From Streptomyces cavernae (GTDB lineage: Bacteria; Actinomycetota; Actinomycetes; Streptomycetales; Streptomycetaceae), in contig NZ_RPDJ01000042.1 of assembly GCF_004023625.1 (NCBI RefSeq), positions 28,987 through 92,986 on the forward strand: a stretch of 64,000 nt of DNA. The letters run 5' to 3'. This document shows positions 1 through 8,296 of this stretch, piece after piece. The translations under genes and the position numbers were made by a program. Positions within the stretch are counted from its first letter, which is position 1; every line of letters begins with the position of its first letter. The notes beneath the pieces are model-generated. The model was not told where the DNA came from. It saw nothing but the letters and a program-made list of their open reading frames with translations, and made no database searches.

Positions 1-459
1 CGAGGTCAGGGCCGTACCGGGCAGGAGGGCCAGCCGGTCGTCGAGCAGGGCCGTCACCTCGCCGGAGGCGCTCTCCACGAGGAGCGCCGAGTCGGAGAGG
101 ACCAGGTACTCCACGTGGGCCGGGTCCCAGCGGGCCAGGACCACCGTCGCCTGCGGGGTGCGCGGGTGAGAAAGGTCACAGGTCCCGGCATGGGTCCCGG
201 CCGTACGGGCGATCGCGCGGGACAGGATCTCGGGGAGTGTCAGATCTCGTAGGGAAACGCACATTTCACCCAGTGCGCCGCCCAGTCGCGCCGTGAACCA
301 GGGGACGGAATGCAGACAGCCGTCGTCGCCCGCCGGTGGCGTCACACCGTCGAGCACGACGAGTGATCCACCCTGTCCGGAGGCCGGGAGAGCTACCGAC
401 GCGTAGTCCTCATTGGGGCGGTCCCGGTCGCCGGGTTCACAGGCGAGCTCAGTACGCAT
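1..459 (-). CDS. PP2C-family serine/threonine phosphatase, partial (C-terminus outside window)
   Basis: The reverse-strand frame is open from an ATG at 459 to the window edge, giving 153 codons. Near the N-terminus it reads GDRDRPNEDYA and then LVVLDGVTPP, matching the opening of PP2C/PPM phosphatases, where the Asp-Gly pair binds metal. A later LVLSDSALL stretch fits the next PPM block. Such enzymes remove phosphate from Ser/Thr in the cytoplasm. It diverges from the conservon operon. No long C-terminal part can be judged. A related SpoIIE-type phosphatase is a less likely alternative. Confidence 0.7.
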   Translation of the reverse strand, partial: MRTELACEPGDRDRPNEDYASVALPASGQGGSLVVLDGVTPPAGDDGCLHSVPWFTARLGGALGEMCVSLRDLTLPEILSRAIARTAGTHAGTCDLSHPRTPQATVVLARWDPAHVEYLVLSDSALLVESASGEVTALLDDRLALLPGTALTS

Positions 460-817
460 TCGGCCAGTCTGCACGACCCCTTCACAGTCTCCGCCAATGG
501 CTGGCAACAGTTGCGGAATCGGTCCGGACGGGCTGGTCAGAAGCCGGATTTGAGGTGGAATGATGTCCTCCGGTGGGCCGTGGCGGGGCATCCTGCCAAA
601 GCCTGCTGGAGACGTCCAACCGGCGCCCCGGAAAGGGCCGGACGCGGGCGCCGGGGGAACTTGCCGGACAACTCCCGCTCGATGTTCACTCCTTCGGGTG
701 GCGGGTCTGGCGATGCGGGACCGCTGCCCACCGGCACTGGGATGGTCGGGAGCCGTACCGGGGGACGCCCGAGTTGACGGATCGTCACCCGGGCCCATTG
801 GGTACACGAGTTCAAGG
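460..817. other. Intergenic region between divergent phosphatase and conservon
   Basis: This 358-bp stretch separates the two divergent genes. One plus-strand frame stays open from 560 into cvnA, but its first 86 codons are low-complexity Pro/Arg/Gly and do not resemble the family N-terminus. It should hold both promoters; I could not pick convincing -35/-10 pairs. Confidence 0.5.
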
Positions 818-3715
818 ATGCGAGCACCGGTGCAGAAGACGCGGACTCGGCGCAAAGGCAGGAAGACGGGCCCCGACGGGCAGCTCACCCCGGGCCTCAC
901 GCCGGACACGGAGCCCACGGGCCGGGGGCGCCCGGCCCATGTGCGCAACCGACTGATCATCGCCGTCGCCGTGGTGGCCGCCGCGATCGCCGGGGCCGGC
1001 GCGCCGACCGTCCTCGCCGCCTCCGCCCAGCTGCACGACGCGCAGAACCTGGTCACCCTAGCCGAGCAGACCCAGCACGCCCTCACCCTCGCCCACTCGC
1101 TGGCCGACGAGCGCGACGAGGTCACCGTCTACGTCGCGCAGGGCCGCCCCAAGGGCAAGGGGCCATCCGAGCAGCGCAGCTCCCGCGTCGACCGGCAGAT
1201 CGAGGAACTGCGCACCGACGCCCCGGCCGAACTGCGGAGGGAACTCGACGCCATCGCGGCCGTCCGCCGCGCATCGCTCACCGGAAAGAGCAGCGCCCTC
1301 GAGGCGCACCAGGAGTACTCCGGCACCATCGCCGAGCTCCACGCCCTCGCCGAACGGCTGGCCGAACAGCTGCCGCCCCGGGCGGGCGGCGGCGCACACG
1401 CCCTCGCCGACCTCGACCTCGCCGTCCAGCAGGCCGCCGCCGCCCGCGGACTGCTGCTCGCCGCGCTCGCCGTGCCGACCAGGACCACCACCACGATCGA
1501 CCCGATCACCGGTCTGCCCGAGACCACCACCGGCTCCTCACCGTCGGACACCAGGCAGCGGGCCGCCCTCAGCGCCGCCGCACAGCAGGCCCACGTCCGC
1601 GAGGAGGCCGCGCTCGCCGACTTCCGCGACGCCGCCCCCAAGGCCACCCGCGGCGCCTACGACTCCACGGTCACCGGGCCGGACGTCGTCCAGGCCGAGA
1701 AGTACCTGAAGCGGCTCACCGACCAGCCGACCCTCTCCGCCGATGAGCTCGACACCAACGCCGACAGGCTGGACAGGACGCTGTCCGCCCGCATCGACCT
1801 GATGCGCGGGGCCGAGTCGGCGCTGAACGACCGGCGCACCAAGGACCTGGAGAAACTGCGCGACGACGACGTCACCGCGCTGGAGATCCGCATCGCCCTC
1901 ATCGGTGTCATCCTGCTCGTCGCGGTCGGCTTCGCCATGGCCGTGGCCCGCACCCTCACCCGGCCGCTCGCCGTGCTGCGCCTCGGCTCCGCCCGGCTGG
2001 CCGGCGAGCCCGGCACCGGAGAGCCGATCCGGTTCAACGGACGCGATGACGAGTTCGCACAGGTCGTACGGTCCGTCAACGCCCTGCACGCGCACACCGT
2101 CGCGCTCCAGGAGCGGCTCGCGACCCTCGAAGGCGACCGCAAGCACCTGGTCGGGCAGCGGCAGAAGATGGCCGACGACCGGGAGGGGCTGCGCGCCCAA
2201 CTCGCCGACGCCACCGCACAACTGGAGCGGATGCGGGCCGGCATCCACGGCACCTTCGTCAACCTGGCGCTGCGCACGCTCGGACTGGTGGAGCGCCAAC
2301 TCGGTGTCATCGAAGGACTGGAGCAGCGGGAGCAGGACCCCGACCGGCTCGCCACGCTCTTCAAGCTCGACCACTTCGCCACCGTCATGCGCCGGCACAG
2401 CGAGAACCTCCTCGTCCTCGCGGGCGCCGACCACGGCCACCAGCACCCCGGACCGGTGCCGCTCGTCGACGTCGTACGGGCCGCGGTCAGCGAGATCGAA
2501 CGGTACGAGCGGGTGCGGATCGCGGCACTGCCGCCCCACGCGCACATCGCCGGGTTCGCGGCCGACGACCTCTCGCACCTGCTGGCCGAACTCATGGAGA
2601 ACGCCACGTCGTTCTCGCCGCCGGACATCCCCGTCGAGGTCTCCGGGTGGCTGCTGGAGAGCGGCGAGGTGATGCTCTCGGTGCAGGACGAGGGCATCGG
2701 CACGAGCTCCGAGCGGCTCGCCCAACTCAACCTGCGACTCGGGCAGTTCAACCCCGACGAGCCCTACGACCACAGCGGTGGGGACGGCCTCGGACTCGGC
2801 CTCTACGTGGTCGCCCGGATCGCCCACCGGCACGGCGTGCGGGTGCGGTTGCGGGATCAGAAGCAGGGCGGCATCGCCGCGGTGGTCGTCCTGCCGAAGA
2901 CCCTGCTCTCCGCCGCCCCGCCCGCGGCCGTGGTCGCGCCCGTGGACGGCGGCGCACCCTCCCTGTCACTGCCGGGCGCCGACGCGGAGGCCAACTCCAA
3001 TCGGCTGGACGGCCGTTCACCCGGCACGGTGGATCCCTTGATCGCGGCGGCGGAGCGTGCGGCACGGCCTGACGTACCGGCCGAGGCACTGGACGGCGTA
3101 CCGGCCGACGCACTGGACGGCGGGCGCGGGGCGGGTCAGGCACCGGCTCAGGCGGAGGCGCAGGCACAGACCCCGGCACCTGAAGAGACCCCGGGCGGTG
3201 GCGGACCCGACGAGCCCCTGCCGGCCGAGACCACGATGGAACTGCTCGCGCCGATCCCCGCGGCCGATGAGCCCGCCGAACCCACGGCGGCCGAGGTCAC
3301 GCAACCGGCCGCGGGCGAGCCCACCGAGCCCACCGAGCCCGAGTACCGCGCCGCGAGCCCGGCCGATCCCTATGCCATCGGCCCCGACGCCCACGCCCGC
3401 ACGCCCGACGAGGCCGACGAGGCGAGGGCCCCGCGCACAACCGACAAGGGGCTGCCCAAGCGGACGCCCAGGATCAGCCCACAGGTCCGGATGCCGACGG
3501 CGCGCGCGGGGGGTGTGGACGCCGAGGCGCTGCGCAGGCGGCTCAGCGGCTTCCACCAGGGCGCCGCCGCCGGCCACCGCGATGTCGAGGCGGAGATCGC
3601 CGAACGCATGGGGGAACAGGCCGAGCCGGGACCGGCAACGGGGGAAGCCGCCGGTGGGCCCCGGGAACGTACCGGAGAAGTCAAGGGGGACACAGTCGAG
3701 GAGGCACGCAGTTGA
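818..3715 (+). CDS. cvnA: Conservon sensor histidine kinase-like protein CvnA (nitrate/nitrite-sensing type)
   Basis: The product is about 966 aa. A basic N-terminus is followed by a membrane segment at about 44-68, an extracytoplasmic NIT-like helical region to about 345, a second membrane segment at about 357-377, HAMP, a DHp-like LDHFATVMRRHSENLLVL block near 517, and a HATPase domain near 585-700 with the N-box LMENATSF and G-box GDGLGLGLYVV. The last 260 residues are a Pro/Ala/Glu-rich tail. CvnA proteins work with the roadblock protein and GTPase encoded downstream as a membrane signalling complex. ATG 818 is used. GTG 830 lies in frame 11 bases after AAGGA (814-818) and may be the true start. 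A TTGA overlap joins it to cvnB. Confidence 0.88.
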   Translation: MRAPVQKTRTRRKGRKTGPDGQLTPGLTPDTEPTGRGRPAHVRNRLIIAVAVVAAAIAGAGAPTVLAASAQLHDAQNLVTLAEQTQHALTLAHSLADERDEVTVYVAQGRPKGKGPSEQRSSRVDRQIEELRTDAPAELRRELDAIAAVRRASLTGKSSALEAHQEYSGTIAELHALAERLAEQLPPRAGGGAHALADLDLAVQQAAAARGLLLAALAVPTRTTTTIDPITGLPETTTGSSPSDTRQRAALSAAAQQAHVREEAALADFRDAAPKATRGAYDSTVTGPDVVQAEKYLKRLTDQPTLSADELDTNADRLDRTLSARIDLMRGAESALNDRRTKDLEKLRDDDVTALEIRIALIGVILLVAVGFAMAVARTLTRPLAVLRLGSARLAGEPGTGEPIRFNGRDDEFAQVVRSVNALHAHTVALQERLATLEGDRKHLVGQRQKMADDREGLRAQLADATAQLERMRAGIHGTFVNLALRTLGLVERQLGVIEGLEQREQDPDRLATLFKLDHFATVMRRHSENLLVLAGADHGHQHPGPVPLVDVVRAAVSEIERYERVRIAALPPHAHIAGFAADDLSHLLAELMENATSFSPPDIPVEVSGWLLESGEVMLSVQDEGIGTSSERLAQLNLRLGQFNPDEPYDHSGGDGLGLGLYVVARIAHRHGVRVRLRDQKQGGIAAVVVLPKTLLSAAPPAAVVAPVDGGAPSLSLPGADAEANSNRLDGRSPGTVDPLIAAAERAARPDVPAEALDGVPADALDGGRGAGQAPAQAEAQAQTPAPEETPGGGGPDEPLPAETTMELLAPIPAADEPAEPTAAEVTQPAAGEPTEPTEPEYRAASPADPYAIGPDAHARTPDEADEARAPRTTDKGLPKRTPRISPQVRMPTARAGGVDAEALRRRLSGFHQGAAAGHRDVEAEIAERMGEQAEPGPATGEAAGGPRERTGEVKGDTVEEARS

Positions 3716-4206
3716 CTGCGCCCAGTACCTATGGACTGAGCAGCGAAGCCCGCAATCTGCACTGGCTGCTGACGAACCTCGTGGAGGAGGTGCCGGGGCT
3801 GCTGTCGGTCGCGGTGGTCTCCTCCGACGGTCTGCTGCTGCTCTCCTCCGACCCCGGGAGGACCCAGCAGCAGCACACCGCGCCGGCCGCGGGGCCACGC
3901 GGCTCGTCCGCCGACCTCGCCACCGTGGTCTCCGGCATCGCCAGCCTCACCATCGGTGCCGCCAGGCTGATGGACGGTGGCGCGGTCAAGCAGACGATGG
4001 TCGCGATGGACGAGGGCAGCCTCTTCGTGATGTCGATCAGTGACGGGTCGCTTCTCGGTGTGCACGGCGCCCCGGACTGCGACATGAGCGTGGTCGCGTA
4101 CCACATGGCGCTCTTCGTGGGCCGCGCCGGACACGTCCTCACCCCCGAACTCCGCACCGAACTGCGCCAGTCGATGGAGGCCAAGTCGATGGGGAGCGCC
4201 CAGTGA
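3712..4206 (+). CDS. cvnB: Roadblock/LC7 domain protein CvnB
   Basis: The 164-aa product has the Roadblock/LC7 fold signature: an N-terminal helix (NLHWLLTNLVEEVPGLL), a VAVVSSDGLLLL strand pair and a C-terminal FVGRAGHVLTPELRTELR helix. In conservons this protein is thought to regulate the CvnD GTPase. A TTG start overlaps the cvnA stop (TTGA) and is preceded by GAGGAGG at 3698-3704. It is longer than the usual roughly 135 aa. The extra length is a Gln/Ala/Pro-rich loop at about 47-65 between the first strands, which is unusual for the family. Confidence 0.9.
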   Translation: MTAPSTYGLSSEARNLHWLLTNLVEEVPGLLSVAVVSSDGLLLLSSDPGRTQQQHTAPAAGPRGSSADLATVVSGIASLTIGAARLMDGGAVKQTMVAMDEGSLFVMSISDGSLLGVHGAPDCDMSVVAYHMALFVGRAGHVLTPELRTELRQSMEAKSMGSAQ

Positions 4207-4616
4207 CCACGCCGCGGCTGCCGGTGCGCGGCGGAGACCGCAAACCCGCCCGGGTCCGGCCGTACTCGCTGACCGGCGGCCGCACCCGCTTCGGCCACGT
4301 GCTGCTCGTCGAGACGTTCGTGACGAGCACGGCCGCGCTCGAAGCCCCCGAGGAGCGCAAGGAACTGCCCAAGGGCTCACTGACGACCCGGGTGATGCCC
4401 GAGATGCAGGCCATCGTCGAACTGTGCCGCCGGATGCGGACGGTCGCCGAGATCGCCGCGCTGCTGAAAATGCCGCTCGGCGTGGTCCGTGTGCTCCTCA
4501 GCGACCTCGCGGACCAGGGAAAGATCCGTGTGTACGGAACCGGAACCGGTCACGGCCCGGGGCGGCCGGACCGCGCTCTGCTGGAAAGGGTGCTGAGTGG
4601 ACTCCGTCGTCTCTGA
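4203..4616 (+). CDS. cvnC: DUF742 protein CvnC
   Basis: The 137-aa product begins with the family hallmark VRPYSLTGGRTR and ends in a winged-helix-like half (MQAIVELCRRMRTVAEIAALL, then GVVRVLLSDLADQGKIRV). DUF742 proteins are the third conservon component, and the wHTH part may serve protein contacts or DNA binding. The GTG start overlaps the cvnB stop (GTGA), and the gene overlaps cvnD by 20 bases, so translation is probably coupled. Confidence 0.92.
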   Translation: MTTPRLPVRGGDRKPARVRPYSLTGGRTRFGHVLLVETFVTSTAALEAPEERKELPKGSLTTRVMPEMQAIVELCRRMRTVAEIAALLKMPLGVVRVLLSDLADQGKIRVYGTGTGHGPGRPDRALLERVLSGLRRL

Positions 4617-5238
4617 CGTCTCCCGTGTCACAGGGCTTGTGGAGCCGGAGCCCGAGGAGGAGTTGAAGGCCTGGCAGACCGACCGCACCCGGGCCCCCAT
4701 AGCCACCAAGATCGTGGTCGCGGGAGGCTTCGGGGTCGGCAAGACCACCCTGGTCACCGCGGTCTCCGAGATCGCGCCCCTGCAGACCGAGGCGCTGATG
4801 ACCGAGGCCAGTGAGGAGACCGACGACCTCACGGCCACCCCGGGCAAGACCACCACCACGGTGGCCATGGACTTCGGCCGCATCACGCTCGACGACGACC
4901 TGGTCCTCTACCTCTTCGGCACGCCGGGACAGCAGCGGTTCTGGTTCATGTGGGACGACCTGGTGCGCGGTGCGATCGGCGCGGTCGTCATGGCGGACAC
5001 CCGACGGCTGTCCGACTGCTTCCCGGCACTCGACTACTTCGAGAGCTGCGGACTGCCGTACATGGTCGCCGTCAACCACTTCGACGGCAGCGAGCGGTTC
5101 CAGCCGGAGGACGTGCGCGAGGCCCTCACGATCCCCCCGCACATACCCGTCATGATCATGGATGCGCGCCGCCGGATCTCGGCGATCGAGACCCTCCTGG
5201 CCCTCGTCGGCCACGCGCTCGCCGTCAGCCCCGAGTAA
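4597..5238 (+). CDS. cvnD: Conservon Ras-like GTP/ATP-binding protein CvnD
   Basis: The 213-aa small GTPase-like protein has a P-loop GGFGVGKTT at 42-50, a TPGKTTTT switch-I region, an FGTPGQQRF switch-II motif near 107 (Gly in place of the usual Asp) and a NHFD base-recognition motif near 159. It probably cycles nucleotide under control of CvnB and CvnA at the membrane. Starts at GTG 4597 inside the end of cvnC. Confidence 0.92.
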   Translation: MDSVVSDVSRVTGLVEPEPEEELKAWQTDRTRAPIATKIVVAGGFGVGKTTLVTAVSEIAPLQTEALMTEASEETDDLTATPGKTTTTVAMDFGRITLDDDLVLYLFGTPGQQRFWFMWDDLVRGAIGAVVMADTRRLSDCFPALDYFESCGLPYMVAVNHFDGSERFQPEDVREALTIPPHIPVMIMDARRRISAIETLLALVGHALAVSPE

Positions 5239-5310
5239 CGCACAGCCCGCCCGGTCAACGCCAACCAAGCCCCGAACAGCCGGAGTTCCGGAGTAGGAGT
5301 CAGCAGAAGC

Positions 5311-6564
5311 ATGCGCAAGATACTCGTCGTCGGAGCCGGACAGTCCGGACTCCAGCTCGCCCTCGGACTCCAGTCGCACGGATACGAGGTCACCCTGATG
5401 TCCAACCGGACGGCGGACGAGATCCGGGGCGGCCGGGTGATGTCGACACAGTGCATGTTCCACACGGCGCTGCAGCACGAGCGAGACCTCCAGTTGAACT
5501 TCTGGGAGTCCGAGGCCCCGAGGATCGAGGGACTCGGCGTGTCCGTCGCCGTCCCCGGCTCCTTCGACCCCGGGCCCTCACAGCGCGCCATCGACTGGGT
5601 GGGCCGGCTCGACGGCTATGCGCAGTCGGTGGACCAGCGGGTGAAGATGGCCGGCTGGATGGAAACGTTCGCCCAGCGCGGCGGCCAACTCGTCATCCAC
5701 GGCGCCGCCGTCTCCGACCTGGACTACTTCTCCCGCACCTACGACCTGGTCCTCGTCTCCGCCGGCAAGGGCGAACTGGTGTCGATGTTCGGCCGGGACG
5801 CCACCCGCTCCCCGTACGCCGAGCCGCAGCGGGCCCTCGCGGTCGCCTACGTCCACGGCCTCGGCCCGCGCCCCGAACACCCGGAGTACGAGGCGGTCCG
5901 CTGCAATCTCGTGCCGGGCGTGGGCGAACTCTTCGTGATGCCGGCCCTCACCACCTCCGGCCGCGCGGACATCCTCTTCTGGGAGGGCATACCCGGCGGC
6001 CCGCTCGACGTCTTCACCGGCGTGAAGGACCCGGCGGAGCACCTCTCCCTGACCCTGGAACTCATGGAGCGGTTCCTGCCCTGGGAGTACGCGCGGGCCA
6101 CGAAGGTCGAGCTCACCGACGCGGGCGGAACCCTGTCCGGCCGCTACGCCCCCACCGTCCGCAACCCGATCGGCCGGCTGCCCGGCGGCGGCCTCGTCCT
6201 CGGGGTCGCGGACGTGGTCGTGGCCAACGACCCGATCACCGGCCAGGGCTCCAACTCCGCGTCCAAGTGCGCCGCCTCGTACCTCGCGTCGATCCTCGAG
6301 CACGGCGAGAAGGAGTTCGACGAGGCCTGGATGCAGCAGACCTTCGACCGCTACTGGGACACCGCCCAGCACGTCACCAAGTGGACCAACGCGATGCTCG
6401 GCGCCCCGCCGGAGCACGTCCTCAACCTGATCGGCGCGGCAGGCGCCCTCCAGCCGGTCGCCGACCGCTTCGCCAACGGCTTCAACGACCCGGCGGACTT
6501 CGAGAACTTCTTCTACGAGCCGGAGAAGACGGAGGCTTATCTGGCATCGGTTTCCGGGGCCTGA
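5311..6564 (+). CDS. Styrene/indole monooxygenase family flavoprotein
   Basis: The 417-aa product resembles StyA-type FAD monooxygenases. It has an N-terminal Rossmann motif VVGAGQSG at 6-13, an early RTADEIRGGRV segment, and a second FAD-contact stretch (GLVLGVADVVVANDPITGQGSNSASKCA) near 295-322. Such enzymes epoxidise aromatic alkenes or indole with flavin from a separate reductase; no reductase gene is adjacent. The gene follows cvnD after 72 bases, with GGAGTAGGAG upstream of the ATG, and probably belongs to the conservon transcript. The DNA for its last 17 codons is repeated at 15393 and 17666, flanking inserted DNA. Its substrate is unknown. Confidence 0.87.
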   Translation: MRKILVVGAGQSGLQLALGLQSHGYEVTLMSNRTADEIRGGRVMSTQCMFHTALQHERDLQLNFWESEAPRIEGLGVSVAVPGSFDPGPSQRAIDWVGRLDGYAQSVDQRVKMAGWMETFAQRGGQLVIHGAAVSDLDYFSRTYDLVLVSAGKGELVSMFGRDATRSPYAEPQRALAVAYVHGLGPRPEHPEYEAVRCNLVPGVGELFVMPALTTSGRADILFWEGIPGGPLDVFTGVKDPAEHLSLTLELMERFLPWEYARATKVELTDAGGTLSGRYAPTVRNPIGRLPGGGLVLGVADVVVANDPITGQGSNSASKCAASYLASILEHGEKEFDEAWMQQTFDRYWDTAQHVTKWTNAMLGAPPEHVLNLIGAAGALQPVADRFANGFNDPADFENFFYEPEKTEAYLASVSGA

Positions 6565-6655
6565 CGACCCCCTGACCAGCGGCCCGGCCGTCATGGTCTG
6601 TCGTTGTTGGTCGTCCTCGGTCGCCCTCGGACGGCCCTCGGACGGCCCGGCAGGG
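6511..6655 (+). repeat. Direct repeat copy 1: 3' end of monooxygenase gene plus downstream DNA
   Basis: Starts at TTCTACGAGCCGGAGAAGAC, encodes EPEKTEAYLASVSGA and stop, then continues with CCTGACCAGCGGCCCGGCCGTC and a CGGACGGCCC-rich stretch. Copies 2 (15393) and 3 (17666) have the same order and orientation, and the similarity starts at TTCT in both. Confidence 0.8.
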
Positions 6656-6706
6656 GCCGCTTGGGAGCTCCCAGCTCCGGCTGAGTACAGGACGTGGACG
6701 CCTGGT

Positions 6707-6820
6707 GCTTGTCGCGTCGCTTGTCGTCTGGCTTGTCGCTTGTCGGGCCGCAGGTCAGAGCCTGTTTCAGGGTCTCCAGCCACGATCTCACCCGCGTGGC
6801 GCGACAAGCGACAAGACAAG
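6707..6820. repeat. Clustered GCTTGTCG direct and inverted repeats (possible recombinase arm sites)
   Basis: GCTTGTCG occurs at 6707, 6719, 6731 and 6738. After a spacer, the complement CGACAAGC occurs at 6802 with CGACAAG and GACAAG following to 6820. Such arrays just inside an insertion boundary are what arm-type sites of tyrosine recombinases look like. That role is inferred. Confidence 0.55.
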
Positions 6821-7020
6821 GGCGCCGACGGCATCTCCCGCATGGCCGAGCTGTCGGGGTAGGAAGAGCAAGAAGGACCACCCTTCGGGCGGGCGTTCTT
6901 CAGCCGCCCCGCGATCGCGGCCCCGCCGTCGTGAGCGGCTACTGGCGGGTTTTCGCAGGTCAAGGCCGCTCTTAGAAGAGGAGGAGGTGTGGACGCTGCG
7001 GACGCTGTGACGAGCGGGAG

Positions 7021-7074
7021 GCTCCGGCCGGAGCGAGAAGAGACCACCCCGCCGCCGCGCCTGGCGGTCTCTTC
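7021..7074. terminator. Two adjacent strong hairpins
   Basis: GCTCCGGCCGGAGC (7021-7034) is a perfect palindrome. GAAGAGACC (7037-7045) pairs perfectly with GGTCTCTTC (7066-7074) around a GC-rich loop. Likely a bidirectional terminator, though no T-run follows. Confidence 0.45.
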
Positions 7075-7131
7075 ATCCACGAGCACACCCGCCGGACCGG
7101 AACCCGTATCCGCGGGCGTGAAGCCGCCGAT

Positions 7132-7169
7132 GCCCGCACAAGCATGAGGAGCACCAGGCGCCCTGGTGC
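7132..7169 (+). repeat. Left arm of long-distance inverted repeat, containing a perfect hairpin
   Basis: GCACCAGG-CGC-CCTGGTGC at 7151-7169 is an 8-bp stem. With its left flank GCACAAGCATGAGGA it matches, in inverted orientation, 14385-14421 next to the IS701 copy. The two arms bracket 7.2 kb. Confidence 0.65.
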
Positions 7170-7453
7170 CGCACATGCAAGGGGTGCGCACACGGCGGTG
7201 AATGGCGGTACGTCGTACATGTGCCTGGCGCGGATCACTGCTCAGTCAGCGCACCAGGCAAGGGGGTTCTGACAGTACCTGGATCACCAGGGTCTCCCAG
7301 ACGTCCAAAACGCCTGTCAACCTGGTTGAGTCGAAAGCGCCGACAACACTCCATGGACACGCACTGCAGCTTTACCCTCATCAGTTCAATTCAGCTGCCC
7401 AGAATGCGCGACTGTGTCGGCGCATTGTTCCACGGCAGAAGGGACGGAGATCA

Positions 7454-8260
7454 ATGGCGGACGCCCAATTCACCACTCGCACAGAACTTTTCGATCTGAG
7501 TGGGAAGTATGCCCTTGTCACTGGCGGCACCAAGGGCATTGGGATGATGATAGCGCGCGGCCTTCTCCAGGCGGGCGCCCGCGTTGTCATCAGCTCACGC
7601 AAGGCAGACGCGTGCGCTGAGGCACAGCATCTACTGTCCGAATTCGGCGACGTTCAAGCAATTCCCGCCGACCTGTCCAGGCACGACGAGTGTCAGCGCC
7701 TCGCTGATCTTGTCAAGGCCGACTCAGAACGCCTGGACATCCTTGTCAACAACGCGGGAGCGATGTGGCGCGAGCCGCTGGCGACGTTCCCGGACGAGGC
7801 ATGGGACGCAGTGATCGACCTCAACCTTAAGTCGCCGTTCTGGCTGGTGCAGGCGCTGCTTCCCGAACTTCGCAGGGCGGGCACCGCCGATGATCCCGCG
7901 CGGATCATCAACATCGGCAGTATCGCCGCCATCCACGTCGCCCAGTCGCCCAACTACTCGTACGCAAGCAGCAAAGCGGCACTCCATCAACTCACCAGAG
8001 TGCTTGCCAGAGAGCTGGGCCCACAGCACGTCACGGTGAACGCGGTAGCACCGGGAGTGTTCCCGTCACAGATGATGGCGTCCACGCTCGAAGCCATCGG
8101 CGACACGATCGCGGCGGCGGCCCCTCTGCGCCGACTCGGCCGCGACGACGACATGGCGGGTATCGCCGTGTTCCTCGCCAGCCGGGCCGGGTCCTACCTC
8201 ACGGGCACCATCATCCCGGTAGACGGCGGCATCGCGACGACCGCAACGGGTACCCCTTAG
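7454..8260 (+). CDS. SDR family NAD(P)-dependent oxidoreductase
   Basis: A classical 268-aa short-chain dehydrogenase. It has the cofactor motif TGGTKGIG at 23-30, NNAG at 99-102, catalytic Ser156, Tyr170 and Lys174 (YASSK), and ends with LTGTIIPVDGG. It reduces or oxidises a carbonyl/alcohol substrate in the cytoplasm; specificity cannot be read. The ATG at 7454 follows GGAGA by 3 bases; the frame is open 84 codons further upstream, but that part is not SDR-like. Third positions are less GC-biased than in the conservon, which fits acquired DNA. The regulator gene 36 bases downstream is probably co-transcribed. Confidence 0.88.
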   Translation: MADAQFTTRTELFDLSGKYALVTGGTKGIGMMIARGLLQAGARVVISSRKADACAEAQHLLSEFGDVQAIPADLSRHDECQRLADLVKADSERLDILVNNAGAMWREPLATFPDEAWDAVIDLNLKSPFWLVQALLPELRRAGTADDPARIINIGSIAAIHVAQSPNYSYASSKAALHQLTRVLARELGPQHVTVNAVAPGVFPSQMMASTLEAIGDTIAAAAPLRRLGRDDDMAGIAVFLASRAGSYLTGTIIPVDGGIATTATGTP

Positions 8261-8296
8261 ACTGCGGAACGGGCGTACGGTGAGGGAATGGCCACG

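Larger units (their letters stand above)
6565..7453. other. Gene-free left part of accessory island
   Basis: This 889-bp stretch has no convincing gene. It holds the outer part of direct repeat copy 1, clustered GCTTGTCG repeats (6707-6820), two hairpins (7021-7074), one arm of a long inverted repeat (7132-7169) and the leader of the SDR gene. An open frame ending TLRTL at 7010 has a good GAGGAGGAGG before GTG but encodes only a few codons. It may be the end of a lost gene. Confidence 0.5.

Noticed and set aside
560..817. 86 extra N-terminal codons for CvnA
   Set aside because: Low-complexity, no membrane or family similarity, and better starts lie at 818 or 830.
16..6564. Conservon cytochrome P450 (cvnE)
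   Set aside because: The fifth gene is a flavin monooxygenase type, with no P450 haem-Cys motif.
6970..7010. Short gene ending TLRTL after GAGGAGGAGG
   Set aside because: Only a few codons; no protein can be supported.
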